Assembly: GCF_036324505.1 (NCBI RefSeq) | Contig: NC_086357.1 | Location: forward strand, 21,401,293-21,465,292 | Reading direction: 5' to 3' | DNA: 64,000 nt | Source of the DNA: Eleginops maclovinus | Lineage: Eukaryota; Chordata; Actinopteri; Perciformes; Eleginopidae | In this document: positions 1-29,495 of the stretch, in pieces | Numbering within the stretch: the first letter of the stretch is position 1 | Layout of the letters: each line of letters begins with the position of its first letter | Program-made: the position numbers and the translations under genes | The notes under the pieces: generated by a model | Seen by the model: the letters and a program-made list of their open reading frames with translations, nothing else | Told to the model about the DNA's origin: nothing | The model's database searches: none

Positions 1-2388
1 GTGGAAGATTTTCTAGAAATTATACTAAAAACAGTAGCCTGAAAATGCACCATGTAATGAGCAATAACATATTGAATTGACTGCATTTTCAATCTAACCA
101 ACACAACAAAATAAAAAAATCACTTTTCTTGTCAGTGAGTCTAAACCAGCCTGTTTCTAAAGCTAATATATGGTTACCTGAACTCAAAACGGTGCAGCAA
201 ACGTTGATTCCTAATGACTTTGGTCTCCTGAACTTTTGTGGAAATGTTCTTTTGACATGGTCCCTGTTACTGCTAAACTACCATAAGATTGATTATATTA
301 CATTCTACGTTATTTAGGCATCTGATGTATACCGTTAAGTAACTGCTCTGCTGACACGTATACCTTGAAATTGTTTAAAGACGTCAGCAGGTTGTGATGA
401 CCTCAGGTTCTCTGGCTTGCTTTTGTAGAGGTGATTACCATGGCACTAAAGCCTTCTTCAACACATGTATGCAGGAATTGCAGCCCCAGGCAACCACCAA
501 AAGGTCAAAGACTCTAGATAATACTGATAATATAAGCAGAAGAGTTAAGTAATCAGGTGTAGTAGTATACAAACAGCAAACAAAAGAGACTTAAAACAGG
601 TGTAATGCATTCTCTTATTCTGGCCATATTCAGAAAAAGATCGTTTAGAGTCGATTATTCAGAAAAGGGAGAAAATCTATACTGTAACATTAAACAATGC
701 ATTGTCCACATACTATAGTATAGTACACACGCCTGCTCTTGACTACCCTCATATTACTTAGAAATGTTACTGTAACTCAACTTACACTCACATCTTGAGA
801 ACATGGTTCACCAACCACACTGTGCAAAGTGATACATAACAGCACACAGAGCTGTGCAGTAGAGTATTGGGCATATCATTTGATTAAGATAACTTGAGAT
901 GCAGCTTTACTGATCACAGTCGGGAGAGGAGTTTCGAAAGGCGTATCTCATCGCTTTGTGCAGATCATCTGATGTTTTCAGTCACTTTGTTGATGGCATA
1001 ATTGTTGTGTTGGGGGGGCAGCTGAAGTCTTCATCCTGTTCAAAGCAGCACATGAGAGATAGTTACACTCAAACTAACGTTGGCTGTGTACCCGAGTCTG
1101 ACTTTAGCATTAAAGACAGACTCTCCAGTGGGCTTGACACCAAAAGGACTGGAGCAGCGCCCGATCCCTAAGATTGTGCTTATCAGATCTCTTTACACAC
1201 ACACTCTTCAAAAGGGCAAGACCTTTTCATGATGATGATGATGGTGAAGAGATGAAGACTACTGAGACAGTGTTTCCTTTCTGTCCCGCTTTCTCTACTT
1301 TTTACCTCTGTTCTTCTCTACTTCCCGGGATGACCAAAAGGCAATCATCTACAAGCAAGGGAGTAAACACAGAAACAGCCTACATCGATCCCTGGGCTTT
1401 ATAGCTCTGAGTAAATGTGTTTATCTTGTGTAGCCACTACATTATACTCAGATTAAATACATATTTGATGTGGATGCTGGAGCTATAAGCAATGCGCTGC
1501 TTGGAAGCATCCTCTGGCAAGAGTTTACTGCATTTCGTTAATACCTTAATCAGGCACACCATAAGAGAAATTATTACCTGGAGAAGTCTCTTTTAAAACA
1601 TTGTCCAGCCACCCCTGAAACCCAACAGAATAATTAGACCTAGCAGAAAAATGTGTTTGTCCCTGAGAGGATTTTAGAATAAAGTTTACTCCTACCTCCT
1701 CATCTGAGACAGAGGCTATTGTTTCGCATGAAGATTAAATTATGAAGGCGTAACAATCATAAAGCCCAAATCAGCTTTAATGACAACAATAGAGCATTTA
1801 ACATCCCCGGTAACTCAATGAAAATAGCTCCAGATACAGTATGTAGGCGAGGATCTCAAATGTACGTGAACAAAGTCATCAAGACAATGCACAACAAAGC
1901 CATGACATTCATTTATAACAAACATAAGACGTATTTGTTAGGAAATCGACTGTTGCTTGTTTTATGTCTGTGAGGGAGAGGATAGAATAAAAACGTTGGC
2001 TGACGTAGAGACGCCTGGGGAGACTGCTGCTCTTCAAGCTTTATTTTCACGTTGTTTTCCAATCTTAAATGCTGTCTTCTCTGCAGCCTCAATCAAACAC
2101 AACACCAGAATCACAATCAAGTGTTTTGCAAGGTACGTTTACACAAACAGGGAATTTGATCGAGCTTTATCTTTAAAACTTGACAGCAAAAAGGATTCAA
2201 TGTGACTAAAAATGTGTTTAATATACAGTATTTGGTTTATGTCTTTTTGCATGAAGTAATTTCACATCAACAACAACAACAACAACAACACCTTCTAGAA
2301 GCTCTGTGAGTTTGCACATACTGTAGGAACAGCAGTGTTTTTAGCAAAATGCTGACTTTAGCATACTAACATGCTCACCCTGATAATA
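1..2388. other. Non-coding stretch, no gene seen
   Basis: AT-rich DNA with stop codons in all frames. The few open frames are under about 85 codons and none shows a recognisable domain or sensible splice sites. The only structure noted is a short (AAC)n run near 2268-2291 and a GAT/ATG-rich stretch near 1229-1245. It is probably intergenic or deep intronic. Confidence 0.6.
2268..2291. repeat. (AAC)n short microsatellite
   Basis: About eight perfect copies of a CAA/AAC triplet, read directly. Confidence 0.85.
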
Positions 2389-3040
2389 GCCCTTTCTCAT
2401 TTCTCAATTTTCGCCTGCTCGACCCCTCGGTCCTCCGGTAGTGACCCGGAAATCGATTTCAGCAAGTCATGTTGAAGGACATCTAATTCTCTAAATGCAC
2501 ATCGAGGATCGAGGAGGCTCTCTGGAGGAGCTATAACCGAGGACACACTGATGTATCCTCCAGGGATTACATTTTTGGCAACAGTGATGTTTAAAAGAGG
2601 CGTGACGCACGGCTGGACTTATCCGAACCAATGACAGCTCTGCAAACTGTTCCAGTTGCCATTACAAGTTATTTAAGAGGATCAAATGTGCATCAAACTT
2701 TTTGCCCTTCATCATTTGTTACTCACTAATCACACCTCCCCTGGATATTAAGCTACCTATGTTTTAAATACAAATGCCTCAATCATTCATTCTTTTTTCT
2801 AATGTCAACTTTTAAAAATGTCCCACTATTTTCTAATTATACTTCATGTGGCCCTAATTATCTTTTGTTAAAAATTCCTACTTTTTATTTCCCAATTGTT
2901 TTTCATTTGTATTTTCTTTTCAATCTTCTGATTATTTGTACAAATTTCGACTTTTTTGAATTCTCGACTATTTCTACAAAATTATTACTTTTTCTAAAGC
3001 GTGAGACGAGGAGTCCAGAACGGGGAAACTGAGAAAGGGT
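2389..3040. mobile_element. MITE-like non-autonomous DNA transposon
   Basis: The segment starts with GCCCTTTCTCA (2389-2399) and ends with TGAGAAAGGGT (3030-3040), so the ends are inverted repeats that match at 10 of 11 positions. TAATA (2384-2388) flanks it on the left and TAATG (3041-3045) on the right, which could be a slightly decayed target-site duplication. There is no transposase frame inside. The 5' part is richer in G+C than its surroundings. Superfamily is not assigned; short AT-rich target duplications would fit PIF/Harbinger. The boundaries are an inference from the terminal repeats. Confidence 0.45.
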
Positions 3041-16949
<13,909 letters not shown>

Positions 16950-17155
16950 GTCTCCACCCACAGACCACAGACATGCAGGTTAGGTTGATCGGCAACTCCA
17001 AAAGAAATGGCCCCTCGGAGTGAAAGGTGGTCTGTGTGTGATTTACTGTCGACTCGTCCAGGGTTTACCCCTCCTCTCGCCCAGTGTCAGCTGGGATCGG
17101 ATCCGGCCCCCACGACCCTCAGGATTAACGTCCGGTTAAAACTGATGGATGGGTT
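16950..17155 (+). mobile_element. LINE 3'-tail-like interspersed repeat, degraded
   Basis: The stretch contains a familiar series of phrases of a very common teleost repeat: ACATGCAGGTTAGGTTGATC, then TCGTCCAGGGTTTACCCC, CTCTCGCCCAGTGTCAGCTG, a GGATCCGGCCCCCACGACCC region and a terminal TGATGGATGG. I know this pattern as the 3' end of fish LINE-type elements, present in thousands of copies. This copy carries many substitutions, so it is old. The exact family is not claimed. Confidence 0.7.
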
Positions 17156-18041
17156 TATATTAGTCACACGGCTCTAGGGATGGCATATGGTCTGTCAGTC
17201 TGTTGTCAAGTACTGAAATGTTTCAACAACTATTATATTGATCGCCATGAGATGTTGACATTCAGAGGATGTACTTCATTTTGTGATCCCTTAACTTTTA
17301 TCTAGTGTCATCATCAGGAAAACATTTTAACCAATACTGGTTTCTAAAATAGTTAGAATCAATGCTTGCTGCACTTTGTATTTATGTGTTTAATGGTAAT
17401 TGGCAAATCTTTGCCAACTAACATGCCAAACCAAGATGGTTACTTTAGCACGCTATCATAGCTTCAGACTCTTCAACTTCAAATAATAAGATTGCTACAA
17501 AGGACCTTTGTTGCATGTCACTGCATATTTTTCTCCTTCTTCTATCCAATCATCAATACATGCATGACAATGTGCCCCACATTTTAAAATCACGGAATAC
17601 TCCGATGCATGTACAGCAGAGTTTGCAGATTAGGAGTGCTTGGATATGCCAGGAAGAGAAGGACTACAATATGAAGGAGATCTCAAGCACCACAACAAGA
17701 TTTTGGCTGTAAATTCTTTAGTTTTATGTCAATTAGAAGAGAAGTAATTAGCTGCTCTCTCATAGATCATTTTCCACTCTCGTTCTGGATGACACTTTAA
17801 GTCCAGGCACTTCTGTTAATAAAACCTCTTCCCATTTCTTTTTGGAAAAAACCCACGGGGTTTACAGCTTACAAAGAGGAGCAGATTCCCATTAAAAGAA
17901 AATAATGAAACATTTAATGTCACTGAATGTTGTAGTATAATAAAGCGTAATTAACATAGGTATTTCCACTCATACTTCAGATTTGAAACTTGACTAGCGC
18001 TGACTCCTATTGACTTCTGAAAATGAACAATTTAAATCAAA
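17156..18041. other. Non-coding stretch, no gene seen
   Basis: AT-rich DNA without a supportable exon or clear repeat. Confidence 0.5.
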
Positions 18042-18300
18042 TCACTGTGTTCAATAAGTACAATTCGACTTGTATATAAAGTAGTATGATAATTCACACA
18101 TTTGACCTCTTCAGCAAGAATAGAGACGTTAAATATACATGACTGTGACTCTCAATGTATTAATCCATTGATAAAGAATGGACCAACTGTGGATAGAAAG
18201 TGACTGAGCTGATTTCACATTTTCTCTGATTTCAATTCCCTTTTTTCCTTAATATTCTCTGAATGAGGTGTGCATTAAGTGTGATTAAAGATAAAACAGC
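18042..18300 (+). repeat. Diverged local duplicate, copy 1
   Basis: Homologous to 19672-19936 in the same orientation. Shared blocks occur in the same order: TCACTGTGTTC, TCTTCAG(C/T)AAGAAT, CATGACT, TAATCCATTGATAA, GACTGAGCTGATTT, ACATTTTCT, CCTTAATATTCT, GAATGAGGTGTGCATTA and AAAACAGC. The copies differ by many substitutions and small indels, so the duplication is not recent. It may be an old tandem duplication or two copies of an unrecognised repeat or conserved non-coding element. Confidence 0.8.
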
Positions 18301-19671
18301 GCTATAAAGTCTTTGTTCTGCCTTTTAATGAGTGACAGCAGCTTATTCCAGTTAAACAACCTGACCTGTGATGACGAATAAAAGCCTTTAATGTGACATC
18401 TATTAGCCACATAAACAGTTTGCTGTGTGTTTCCTGTCACTGTTTAGTAATGTGACACACAGCAAGTGTTTTACAGGATACCTTATCAGATGAAAAGCTC
18501 CAAGTGGTTACAAATAAGTCATTAAAGTGAACGTATCTGTCCTCTGCCTTCCTGCCATGGTTGCACTTCGGTAAGCCTCAGTGCTTCAGTAACTAGGTTA
18601 CTTCTGCTACTTGTGCAATACAGGAAATCTCTCTTGCATTTTCTGCAGGATGACCCGAGATGGATGGATCTCTCAACCACTTCTGCTGATGGATAACTCA
18701 TTAGCTTTTTGTCACAATGGTTAATTAGGCTTGACCAAGCACCCTGTCTCCGCTGGCCAACTAGCAGAGCTCTGCAGAGCTGCCTGACCCGATGATAAAT
18801 CATGTCAGTTACTGCGGGTCAGCTTTGTTAGAGATAAACACACTAGGTAGTTGCTTTAAATGACCATGTGTCATTTTCCATTTTATTCGAGGAGCATAGC
18901 AGTGTTTTTTCAAACCCTATCCATCTGTCTATTTGGTATTACATAAAAATAAGCAATCTGAATCTACCGATACAATTTGTGCCCATGAAATTGAATACCG
19001 AGGCCTACTCACTTGCATATAGTCCACTTTATGACAACCTTTCCAACAGATATCTCTCTAACAGTTGCGTAATAAGCAATGCTTTTCCAATTTTAAATAT
19101 GCCTCTATTGTGAGCACGTTCAAATGGAAGCACTCTCCTCCGCTAGCTTTAACATTAAAGGACCTGACAGAGAGAAGGGGGGGGGGAAGAGAAGGGTGGG
19201 AGGAGGGGGACCAGTGGGAGCTGTTGAGTGTCTGCTGATGGGCTAACTCAATTTCAGGGAACACAATGGAGCCAAAGGCTGATTTCCAAAAGGCAAATTG
19301 TCATTCTGAGCTGTATGGCACCTGTCTGGTGAGTTCATCTCTTGTGCGGTGGGTGTACTCGAGAGAGGAGGCCGGGACCAGAGGAGAGGACCACATTACG
19401 GTGGGCCCTTGGAATGGAAGGGAATTGAAAGTGAAACTGTTTGAAATGCGTTTGAAATGCATTGAAATGAAAAGCGCGCAGGCTCTTATGGCTGCCATTG
19501 GAATTCGTTCAGAAAGACACTCAATTGGTCTTGACCAGATTGAGTGGGTGAACAGGAGGGGATCGAGTGAATCGACCCAGACAATGATGCTGTTGCCTCG
19601 GTGACGGGCCGAGGACCCTGGTATCCCCAGGACTTCTGCCGCCAGTTGTTGTACACTCCGAAAATCAAAAA
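18301..19671. other. Non-coding spacer between duplicate copies
   Basis: No exon seen. It holds a G-run cluster near 19177-19209 and, next to copy 1, an imperfect inverted repeat around 18420-18465 (GCTGTGTG facing CACACAGC). Confidence 0.55.
19177..19209 (+). other. G-quadruplex-type motif
   Basis: A run of ten G (19177-19186) is followed by GGG (19194-19196), GGG (19198-19200) and GGGGG (19205-19209). The loops are 7, 1 and 4 bases, meeting the usual G3+N1-7 pattern. It lies in non-coding DNA, so function is unknown. Confidence 0.6.
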
Positions 19672-19936
19672 TCACTGTGTTCCATAAAATGAAAAAATAC
19701 AATTTATACAGCCTTTAAGATCTACATTTTTCATCTTCAGTAAGAATAAAGATGTCAAATTCCCATGACTCTGACCCTAAATGCACTAATCCATTGATAA
19801 TGCTGAGTGTGGCCATAGCGACTGAGCTGATTTAACATTTTCTAACAAAAAAAATCACAATTATTCACAAAATAATTTCCTTTGTTCCTTAATATTCTTT
19901 GAATGAGGTGTGCATTAGTGAGATTAATAAAACAGC
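19672..19936 (+). repeat. Diverged local duplicate, copy 2
   Basis: Partner of 18042-18300, about 1.63 kb downstream in direct orientation. It has a short insertion of A-rich sequence around 19845-19875 relative to copy 1. See copy 1 for the shared blocks. Confidence 0.8.
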
Positions 19937-20139
19937 AGAATAAACTCTGCTTTATAAAAGGTGTGCTGCTGCAATCGTTGTACTCTCAGAACCCGCCCCC
20001 CAACCCACCCATCCTCCACCTCTATTATTTCTCCATCTTTCAGAAGGTGGGTGTACCATCAGCTGCAGGTCCACCCCCCCTCTTTGTTCGATGCTCCAAT
20101 TACAGAGCTGCCTGCACCGATTAAAGAGGCAGCACATCT

Positions 20140-23154
<3,015 letters not shown>

Positions 23155-23366
23155 ATCATTAACTACAGGCACTGGCCGTGGCGCAACTGGCTGGGTCACC
23201 TGCACCGTACGTCGGCGACCAGGGTTCGATTCCCGACCCGTGGTCTTTTCCGGATCCCATTCCGACTCTCTCTCCCACTTTCCTGTCACTCTCCACTGTC
23301 CTATCCGATTAAAAGTCAGAAAGCCCCCAAAAAATATCTTTAAAAAAAAAAAATCATTAGCTACAG
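23155..23366 (+). mobile_element. tRNA-derived SINE with target-site duplications
   Basis: A 14-bp direct repeat differing at one base flanks the element: ATCATTAACTACAG at 23155-23168 and ATCATTAGCTACAG at 23353-23366. The body (23169-23352) opens with a tRNA-like head. It has a Pol III A-box-like TGGCGCAACTGG and a B-box GGTTCGATTCC. A TC-rich unrelated middle follows, and the element ends in an A-rich tail after a CCCCCAAAAAATATC motif. Head, body, poly-A tail and target-site duplication together are diagnostic of a SINE copied by LINE machinery. The well preserved duplication suggests fairly recent insertion. The family name is not assigned. Confidence 0.9.
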
Positions 23367-24819
23367 CTACTGATTTGTCCCAAATGACAAATTTCAAAAG
23401 GTACAACTTCAAACAACCACTTTCAGAGGTTTCAGATCTTTTTTGTAAAGCCTCAACTCACAGGTGGACCGACTATTTTCACACCAACTGACTCCCCAAT
23501 CCCCACAAAGTTTCAATATTAAAGTCCGACTCAATCAACTAAACTACAAAAAGTTCACATAAGTCAGTGTCAATTCGTAATACAAACCAAAGGGGACAGC
23601 TCGATGTGCTGTGGTGTTGCCCCAGCCTGAAAACAGTCTCCCTCCGCTGGCAGCAGCACAGACATTAATCACCAAACTCATTAAGACTATCTGCATCAAG
23701 TGCCCACAGCTCATAAACTCTTGGAATAGACCATAGTGGCTTTTACCTCCTGAAGCATCTGCTTATTTACTTCTCAGTACAGTCAACCAGTCTATTGCAG
23801 ATGACACTGGGCTTTGGCTTCTTATCTGCATTATATTTATTCATAGCAGTAGGCATTGTCTTTCTTCAGGGATGTGAGAACAATAAAAGCAAAATCCTGA
23901 ATCAATAACATTGGTGACTGAGGAATTGCACAGAACTCGTAAAGGGTAATACGAGACAGATACGCATTCTTAACATTGATTCACTTCTCTTAAGAAGAAT
24001 AGACTATTGTAATGAATAAAAAATGAGCAATATATCCTAATTCTGTTTCCAGAGCTTGAGAGAATAGCTGGAGGTAAACTGCAGAGTGTGTAGCCTAAAT
24101 GCTTAACATTTCCATTATGTAAAATATAAATATTTACAAGGCTTTGTTTATGCGAGCCGGGGAAAGCTCACACACAAAAAGACAGCTCACACAATAGTGC
24201 ACTCCAAGGTCCCATCCAGGGACAATGTGCATACTTTTCAATTAGACAATATTTCATGGTCACATTGAGGATATGAAAACATTTCCCTGCTCACACGGAC
24301 GGCCTTATGTTCTCCCAAGGCTCCATTTGAAAAGGAACACTACATACAATCTGCCACTCGTATGTAAAGTAAAAAGTTTACTAGGTAGAGACGCTCTTGA
24401 TGAGTGAGTGTGAAGATACACTGCAAAAGGTGTTAACAAGTTTTGACGCAAAGGTTTTATTCTCGAAAACACTGTATGATGTTGACTGAAAACTTAAATT
24501 AGCAATGCCATTCTCTATATCCTTTCTCTTCTCAAGGCATTTCCATGTTGACATCAATGGCACATAGGTTGCGTGTGCAACTTCAGTTGCCATGGTGATG
24601 GGAGCCTGGATATGTGTTAAAAGGTAGGAGCCAACTTGGAAGGATACCTGATTGCCGGGTTGAGAGGGTCCATCCCAAGAAAACCAAAAGTCGGAAAGGT
24701 TTTCATTTTAGGAAAGAATCTTGAGGTCTCAATTTGAGCGGGGAAATTCCTGCATTAAAAAAACAAAAGCTTTTATCATGGAAACAACAGGACATGTGTG
24801 AACGTATCAACAGTTAAAT
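23367..24819. other. Non-coding stretch, no gene seen
   Basis: No exon or repeat family recognised. Confidence 0.5.
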
Positions 24820-26177
24820 TCAATTATTAATATCTGGAAACAAGTATGTTTGGATTATAACCATTTGTTTGGACATTTGTATATTCAACTTTTCAGTTTG
24901 AGGCTTGCAGGGAATGGGATGCAACATATTTTCATACTCTCCTAAAATGTCTTGGCGCTTCACATTCCTGGCAGCGAATGTTGCATCAACTTCCAAATGG
25001 TCAGTTTCATCCTGATGAGTTTGCAGGACAAGTAGTCTATTCAACCTTGTTTGTGACATTATGCTTCTCAAATATGTCTTCAACCGTCTGAGTGATGAAA
25101 AGCTCCCCTCAGCTGAGGGTGATGAGCTTGGCAAGGCCAACAGTATTTTCAGCAGAGTCCTGACCTCACTGAAAAGCCTTCCAGCTTCGCCTCGATTTTA
25201 TATTTTAGCGATTGGCAACTTCACCACCTCAGTAGTGCTTGTGTTTGGGTTGACATAGATCGGGTTGGGAAAGATGCTCAGTTGAAGTTTCACTTTCTTT
25301 AAAGCTGCCTTCACATGATAAGAGATTTGCCCTTTGCTCAGTCAGGTAGCTGCAGAGCCTTGAGGTAAGGACAGCTAGTTAGTTTAGTTCTCTGGTTCCC
25401 TTCCCTGGTTGCCTGTGCCCTTCATGCAGCTTTCATATTATTGGATGCTCTTTGAAAGATCAGTGGCAATCGAGGTCAACATTTAAATATCTCCGACCTT
25501 AAGCTCTGTGCTCTTCTACAATTTAAAGCGGTGCTCGAGCTTAGTAAGGAGTAAACACTAACATAGAAAAAACAACGACAAAGCCAGCAGAGAGCATTGC
25601 CTTGCTGTCCACCCTGATAATGAGAACACATTTATTCAAATAATTAGGCCAAAAATGTCTTTGCCAGACCAGCTAACTTACTTTCAGCAGGTATTTTGTC
25701 ATGTTCTGAGATTTGCAGCAGAGCCTCATGCAGAACTTAGTCATTGTCAAGTACCCTGCTGAAAGAGGGCTTCTGGAGGGTACACCTTGTGGTTCCAGGT
25801 TTTGGGTTAAAGAACCTGGCAGGCTGCTTTTAGCTACCTGTGACAAAGGCTGCTTCACTATAACCTGGAAAAGGTCTTGGACTTGTGTCCAGTACAAGAT
25901 ATACCTCATGTGTGACATCCTGTAATACGAGATTAAGGACATTAGATGGGCATTGCACTAAAACTGCATTTGGCTCATTTTTCTTGATGATTTTCCAACA
26001 ATCAGCCACCTGACTCTCCTCCTGCCTTTTCCCTGCTTTATTTTCATTTTCCTTAAAGGACAATTGATAATCAGAATCGTAACAGTAATAGTAATACTGG
26101 ATGCAGATTTGGTGCCTTTCTCCTATTTGTATTTTCTTTTGTTTGGCGCAGCTTAATGTTAGCTTGAATTCAAACAC
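24820..26177 (-). pseudogene. Degenerate hAT-family transposase (ZMYM1-like)
   Basis: On the minus strand, reading from about 25205 down to 24830, the translation contains LLKILLALPSSSPSAEGSFS followed by SLRRLKTYLRSIMSQTRLN. This matches the hAT C-terminal dimerisation motif, whose usual form is an LL-rich helix, P-S-S/T-S-A-E-R-S-F-S and then L-R-R-I-K-T-Y-L-R. Further upstream on the same strand (about 25930-26060) another frame reads KKNEPNAVLVQCPSNVLNLV, resembling the 'HC-x-H-x-LNL' region of ZMYM1-type hAT proteins but with the histidines lost. The intact part is split over different frames with stops, so the element is dead. Terminal inverted repeats were not located. These transposases occur in vertebrate genomes as mobile or domesticated copies. 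Confidence 0.75.
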
Positions 26178-27969
26178 ATCAGTGGCTAGTAATGGGCACT
26201 TTGGCTCTTTTCAGGCAGCAGGCTGTCAGTTCCCTGATGTTGCCAAATGATCATTACCAGCAAAACCTCAAATTAATAATGCAATATTCACTCAAACCTA
26301 TTGACAAGCCAATTATCCCTTAATGCAGGCAAATATTTTGATTCCTCCTACAAAGTGGTCCAATTTGCATTTTGTTTCTGTTTCTTAATTGGTTTCTATG
26401 TCTTGTGATATTTGATGACAGGATAATGTCTGCTGTTCCCCACTTAGAGGTCTGCCTGCAATAGAAATAAAGTTCTTATAACTTTGGCTGGATTACTTTC
26501 GCTGTTGTTCTGGGTCAATGTTTCTAAAACCACTTCTGAAGAGCTCCACCTGAGAAATAACCCTTGCTTGCCGGATGTGCTGAGCTCAGGGTTGCACTGC
26601 ATTTAGCCGGTTATGGTGAGGGGTTAGATGGAAAACATGCTGAACAAGGGGTTCATGCTCTAATAAAGGTTTGGAGCAGGTTTGGGGCGAGGGAGAGAGT
26701 GTGGCAGCAAATGATCCTCATATTAAAGACATTTGGACAGAAACACAGAGGTTATGTAGAGGTAAGGTAAAGGTTGGTAAACTAACTGATTGATAAGAGC
26801 TGCTTAAATACAATAGCATGACATCATTTTTGTGGTGAAGTAAAGTTAATGTTTTTCTAACCCTGATTCAATAATGGGGATGCATGTTCTACACTTGGTC
26901 CATTGCTCAGTTGCATTACTGCAGTGAGACCAAAAAGCCAGCTTAAGTTAAGCCCAAAGTTAGTTTGCTCGGCGCTCATCCTGCCTTATGGGACATAACC
27001 CAGAAACAGAGGTGACAAAAACTCAGAGGGCAGAGAGGTGAAGATAATCCTCTAACAAGCTCAGCGAGCGAGAAAGGACAAAAATGTTTCATTGGGACAA
27101 AGTTGACCATGAGAAGTTAGACAGGAGATGTAAACTAAAGCTGCTTTTCTACATTGTATATACTAAAAACAACCAATCGAAACAGTAGCGACAACAAGAA
27201 AGAACCCTTATTTAAGCCCATCTTGGCCCAATCATGAGTGTCTTTCAGACAGTTGGATGAGAAGATCCATATCACTTACGCCTGTCTGTTTAATATCATG
27301 CTACAGTCAGGAGCACGATAGCTCAGCTCTAACCATAAAGACTGGAGACAGCAGGAAATAGCTAGCCTGGCTCTTCCTGAAGGTAACAAAAACTGCCTAC
27401 CAACACCTCTAAAACTCAATAACTGAACACTATACGTAATTTGCTTGATGTGTACAAAAAACAAAGTGTAGTTGGATTGCAGTCGTGGTTTGGTTACAGA
27501 GCCAGAATGTATCTCAGGTGTATGCAGTAACTTCCTGAAGTCTCAACTAGTTACCTGGCAAACTATTTCGATATCAGACACAAAAAGAGCCCTTGTGGGT
27601 TCTTTGTATGAATCCATGGCAGCCCACCTTGAGCTAATTACCAGCCCACATGGGTAAAACATATATGGGACCAAAATGGCGCTGCCATTTTATACCCATA
27701 CCCACATGGGTATGCTGGGCACATGCCAGACTCTTAGCACTTGGGAAATTAATTGTTGTGTCAGCGTTCCTGATTAACAACTCTACAAAATTCCCAATGA
27801 TTTACATGAAGGTTCATTCATACAGCTGCTTTAAATCACAATTTATACTCAATCTTACTTGACAGGTGACCGTAAAACCAAACCTGTAGTATAAACCATC
27901 ATCATAATATAAGTGCAAGGCTCACAAAGTCAAAGTGTGTGTGAGTGCAGCGCTGATTGTAGAATGGGT

Positions 27970-27973
<4 letters not shown>
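26178..27973. other. Non-coding stretch, possibly more transposon debris
   Basis: No exon recognised. Part may be the untranslated remainder of the hAT element. Around 27632-27712 the sequence CCCACATGGGTA occurs twice within 80 bp, the second copy inside a small palindrome (CATACCC/GGGTATG). Confidence 0.45.

Positions 27974-28051
<78 letters not shown>
27974..28051. repeat. (GT)n microsatellite, 78 bp
   Basis: Perfect GT repeat, about 39 units. It faces a CA tract 160 bp away. Confidence 0.97.
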
Positions 28052-28053
<2 letters not shown>

Positions 28054-28210
28054 AAACCCTAAAAACCAGTCATCCCCCCAACCCTCTGTGCAATTCTCAC
28101 GGACGCTGGGTTTCATCAGGTTTTGTATTTCAGACCTATTGATTATCTGCAGTGAGGGGCACTGTGACAAAACCCCAGCAGGAGTCCTCCATCTGCAATA
28201 AGCCATGCAT

Positions 28211-28211
<1 letters not shown>

Positions 28212-28301
<90 letters not shown>

Positions 28302-28334
28302 CGCACACACGCACACACGCACACACACACACAC
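28212..28334. repeat. (CA)n microsatellite with ACACACGC variants
   Basis: Perfect CA for about 80 bp, then four copies of an 8-mer CA variant carrying CG, then CA again. Confidence 0.97.
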
Positions 28335-29495
28335 TGCTGTGTTATTGCTCCCCTGGTTATGAGAGAGATATGCTCACTAATAAAACATTAAGGCAATACT
28401 GGTATTGGTTCTTTAATGGGATTATCCAATTTGCTGTGAATCAACACAACTGTTCACCTCACAGCGCTATCTTAACACAGACGTATTATTTAAAGATATC
28501 TGTCCTATATTTTTCTTTATGTTTGGATCTGAAGGTTGCCATTGGTTAGCCGATCGATCCCCTTCTTTTGAAGCCCGGCAGTGTCTATAGGCCAGTCCTC
28601 TCTTGCTAATCGATTATTTGACCTTTGAGTCGTCTGTAGACATGCAGGTACAAATATGAAGGAGAACAGCACGTAGCCTCTTAATGGCCAGACTATTGGG
28701 CAAACAGATTAGTAAGAGACAAATTAAGTTCAATGTATTATGCTCTCAATTATTAATTTCGAACTTGCGGGACCTTAGTTAAGTCAAGTCAAGTTTATTT
28801 TGGCAGTATTTCATACCACAGACCTACTCAATGAGATTAAAAATACCAGGGAAAGAAAATAGGTAAAAATCATACATGCCAAATAAAAAAATTAACATGA
28901 TAACATCTAATAATTTATGCACAAGAGAGGCATCTCAGAGGGTCATATTGTACTTTTATAGCACGCTAGGATTCGTTTAAATGTATTTACATCAAAGAGT
29001 GAGATTAGTAATACAATTTAGAATCAACAAACCAATTATGGCTATCTAAGGCTGAAGATAAACCTTTATTGATCCCTTGGTGATTTTTGCAAGCTAGTCA
29101 ACACTATATCTAAAACTAGAAATCCTGCAACATTGTGATGATGACCAATTCGTCAATGTTATAATGAATACAACATTTTTAAACATGCATTACATGTTTT
29201 GCTGGGAGCCAATGAAGAGAAGTTAAAATAGGAGCCATGTGTTCAAACATTTTGGGTTTTAGTAAATGCTCTGGCTGCGTCACTGGATAAATTGAAGTTT
29301 ATTCATCACATGCACAGCTCTCAACGCAATCCAAGCGGTGTCTTCAGGAAACGATGAAATGGTAATCTATTTTTAAAAATGTCTTACCTTCATTTTGGTT
29401 AGCAGCAGTGAAGCAGAAACTCCATTCAAAGTGTGTACATCCATGGACGAAACGTGACTGTCATCTTGTGGTGGGAAAAAGGAACGGCTACCCGT
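28335..29495. other. Intergenic stretch upstream of NR2C2AP
   Basis: No exon seen. Two phrases look like worn teleost repeat tails: AAGTCAAGTCAAGTTTATTT near 28782-28801 and CTTTATTGATCCCTTGG near 29063-29079. Family assignment is uncertain. Confidence 0.4.

Noticed and set aside
23169..23260. A functional tRNA gene
   Set aside because: A- and B-box motifs are present but the sequence does not fold into a complete cloverleaf and continues into a SINE body with a poly-A tail and target duplications.
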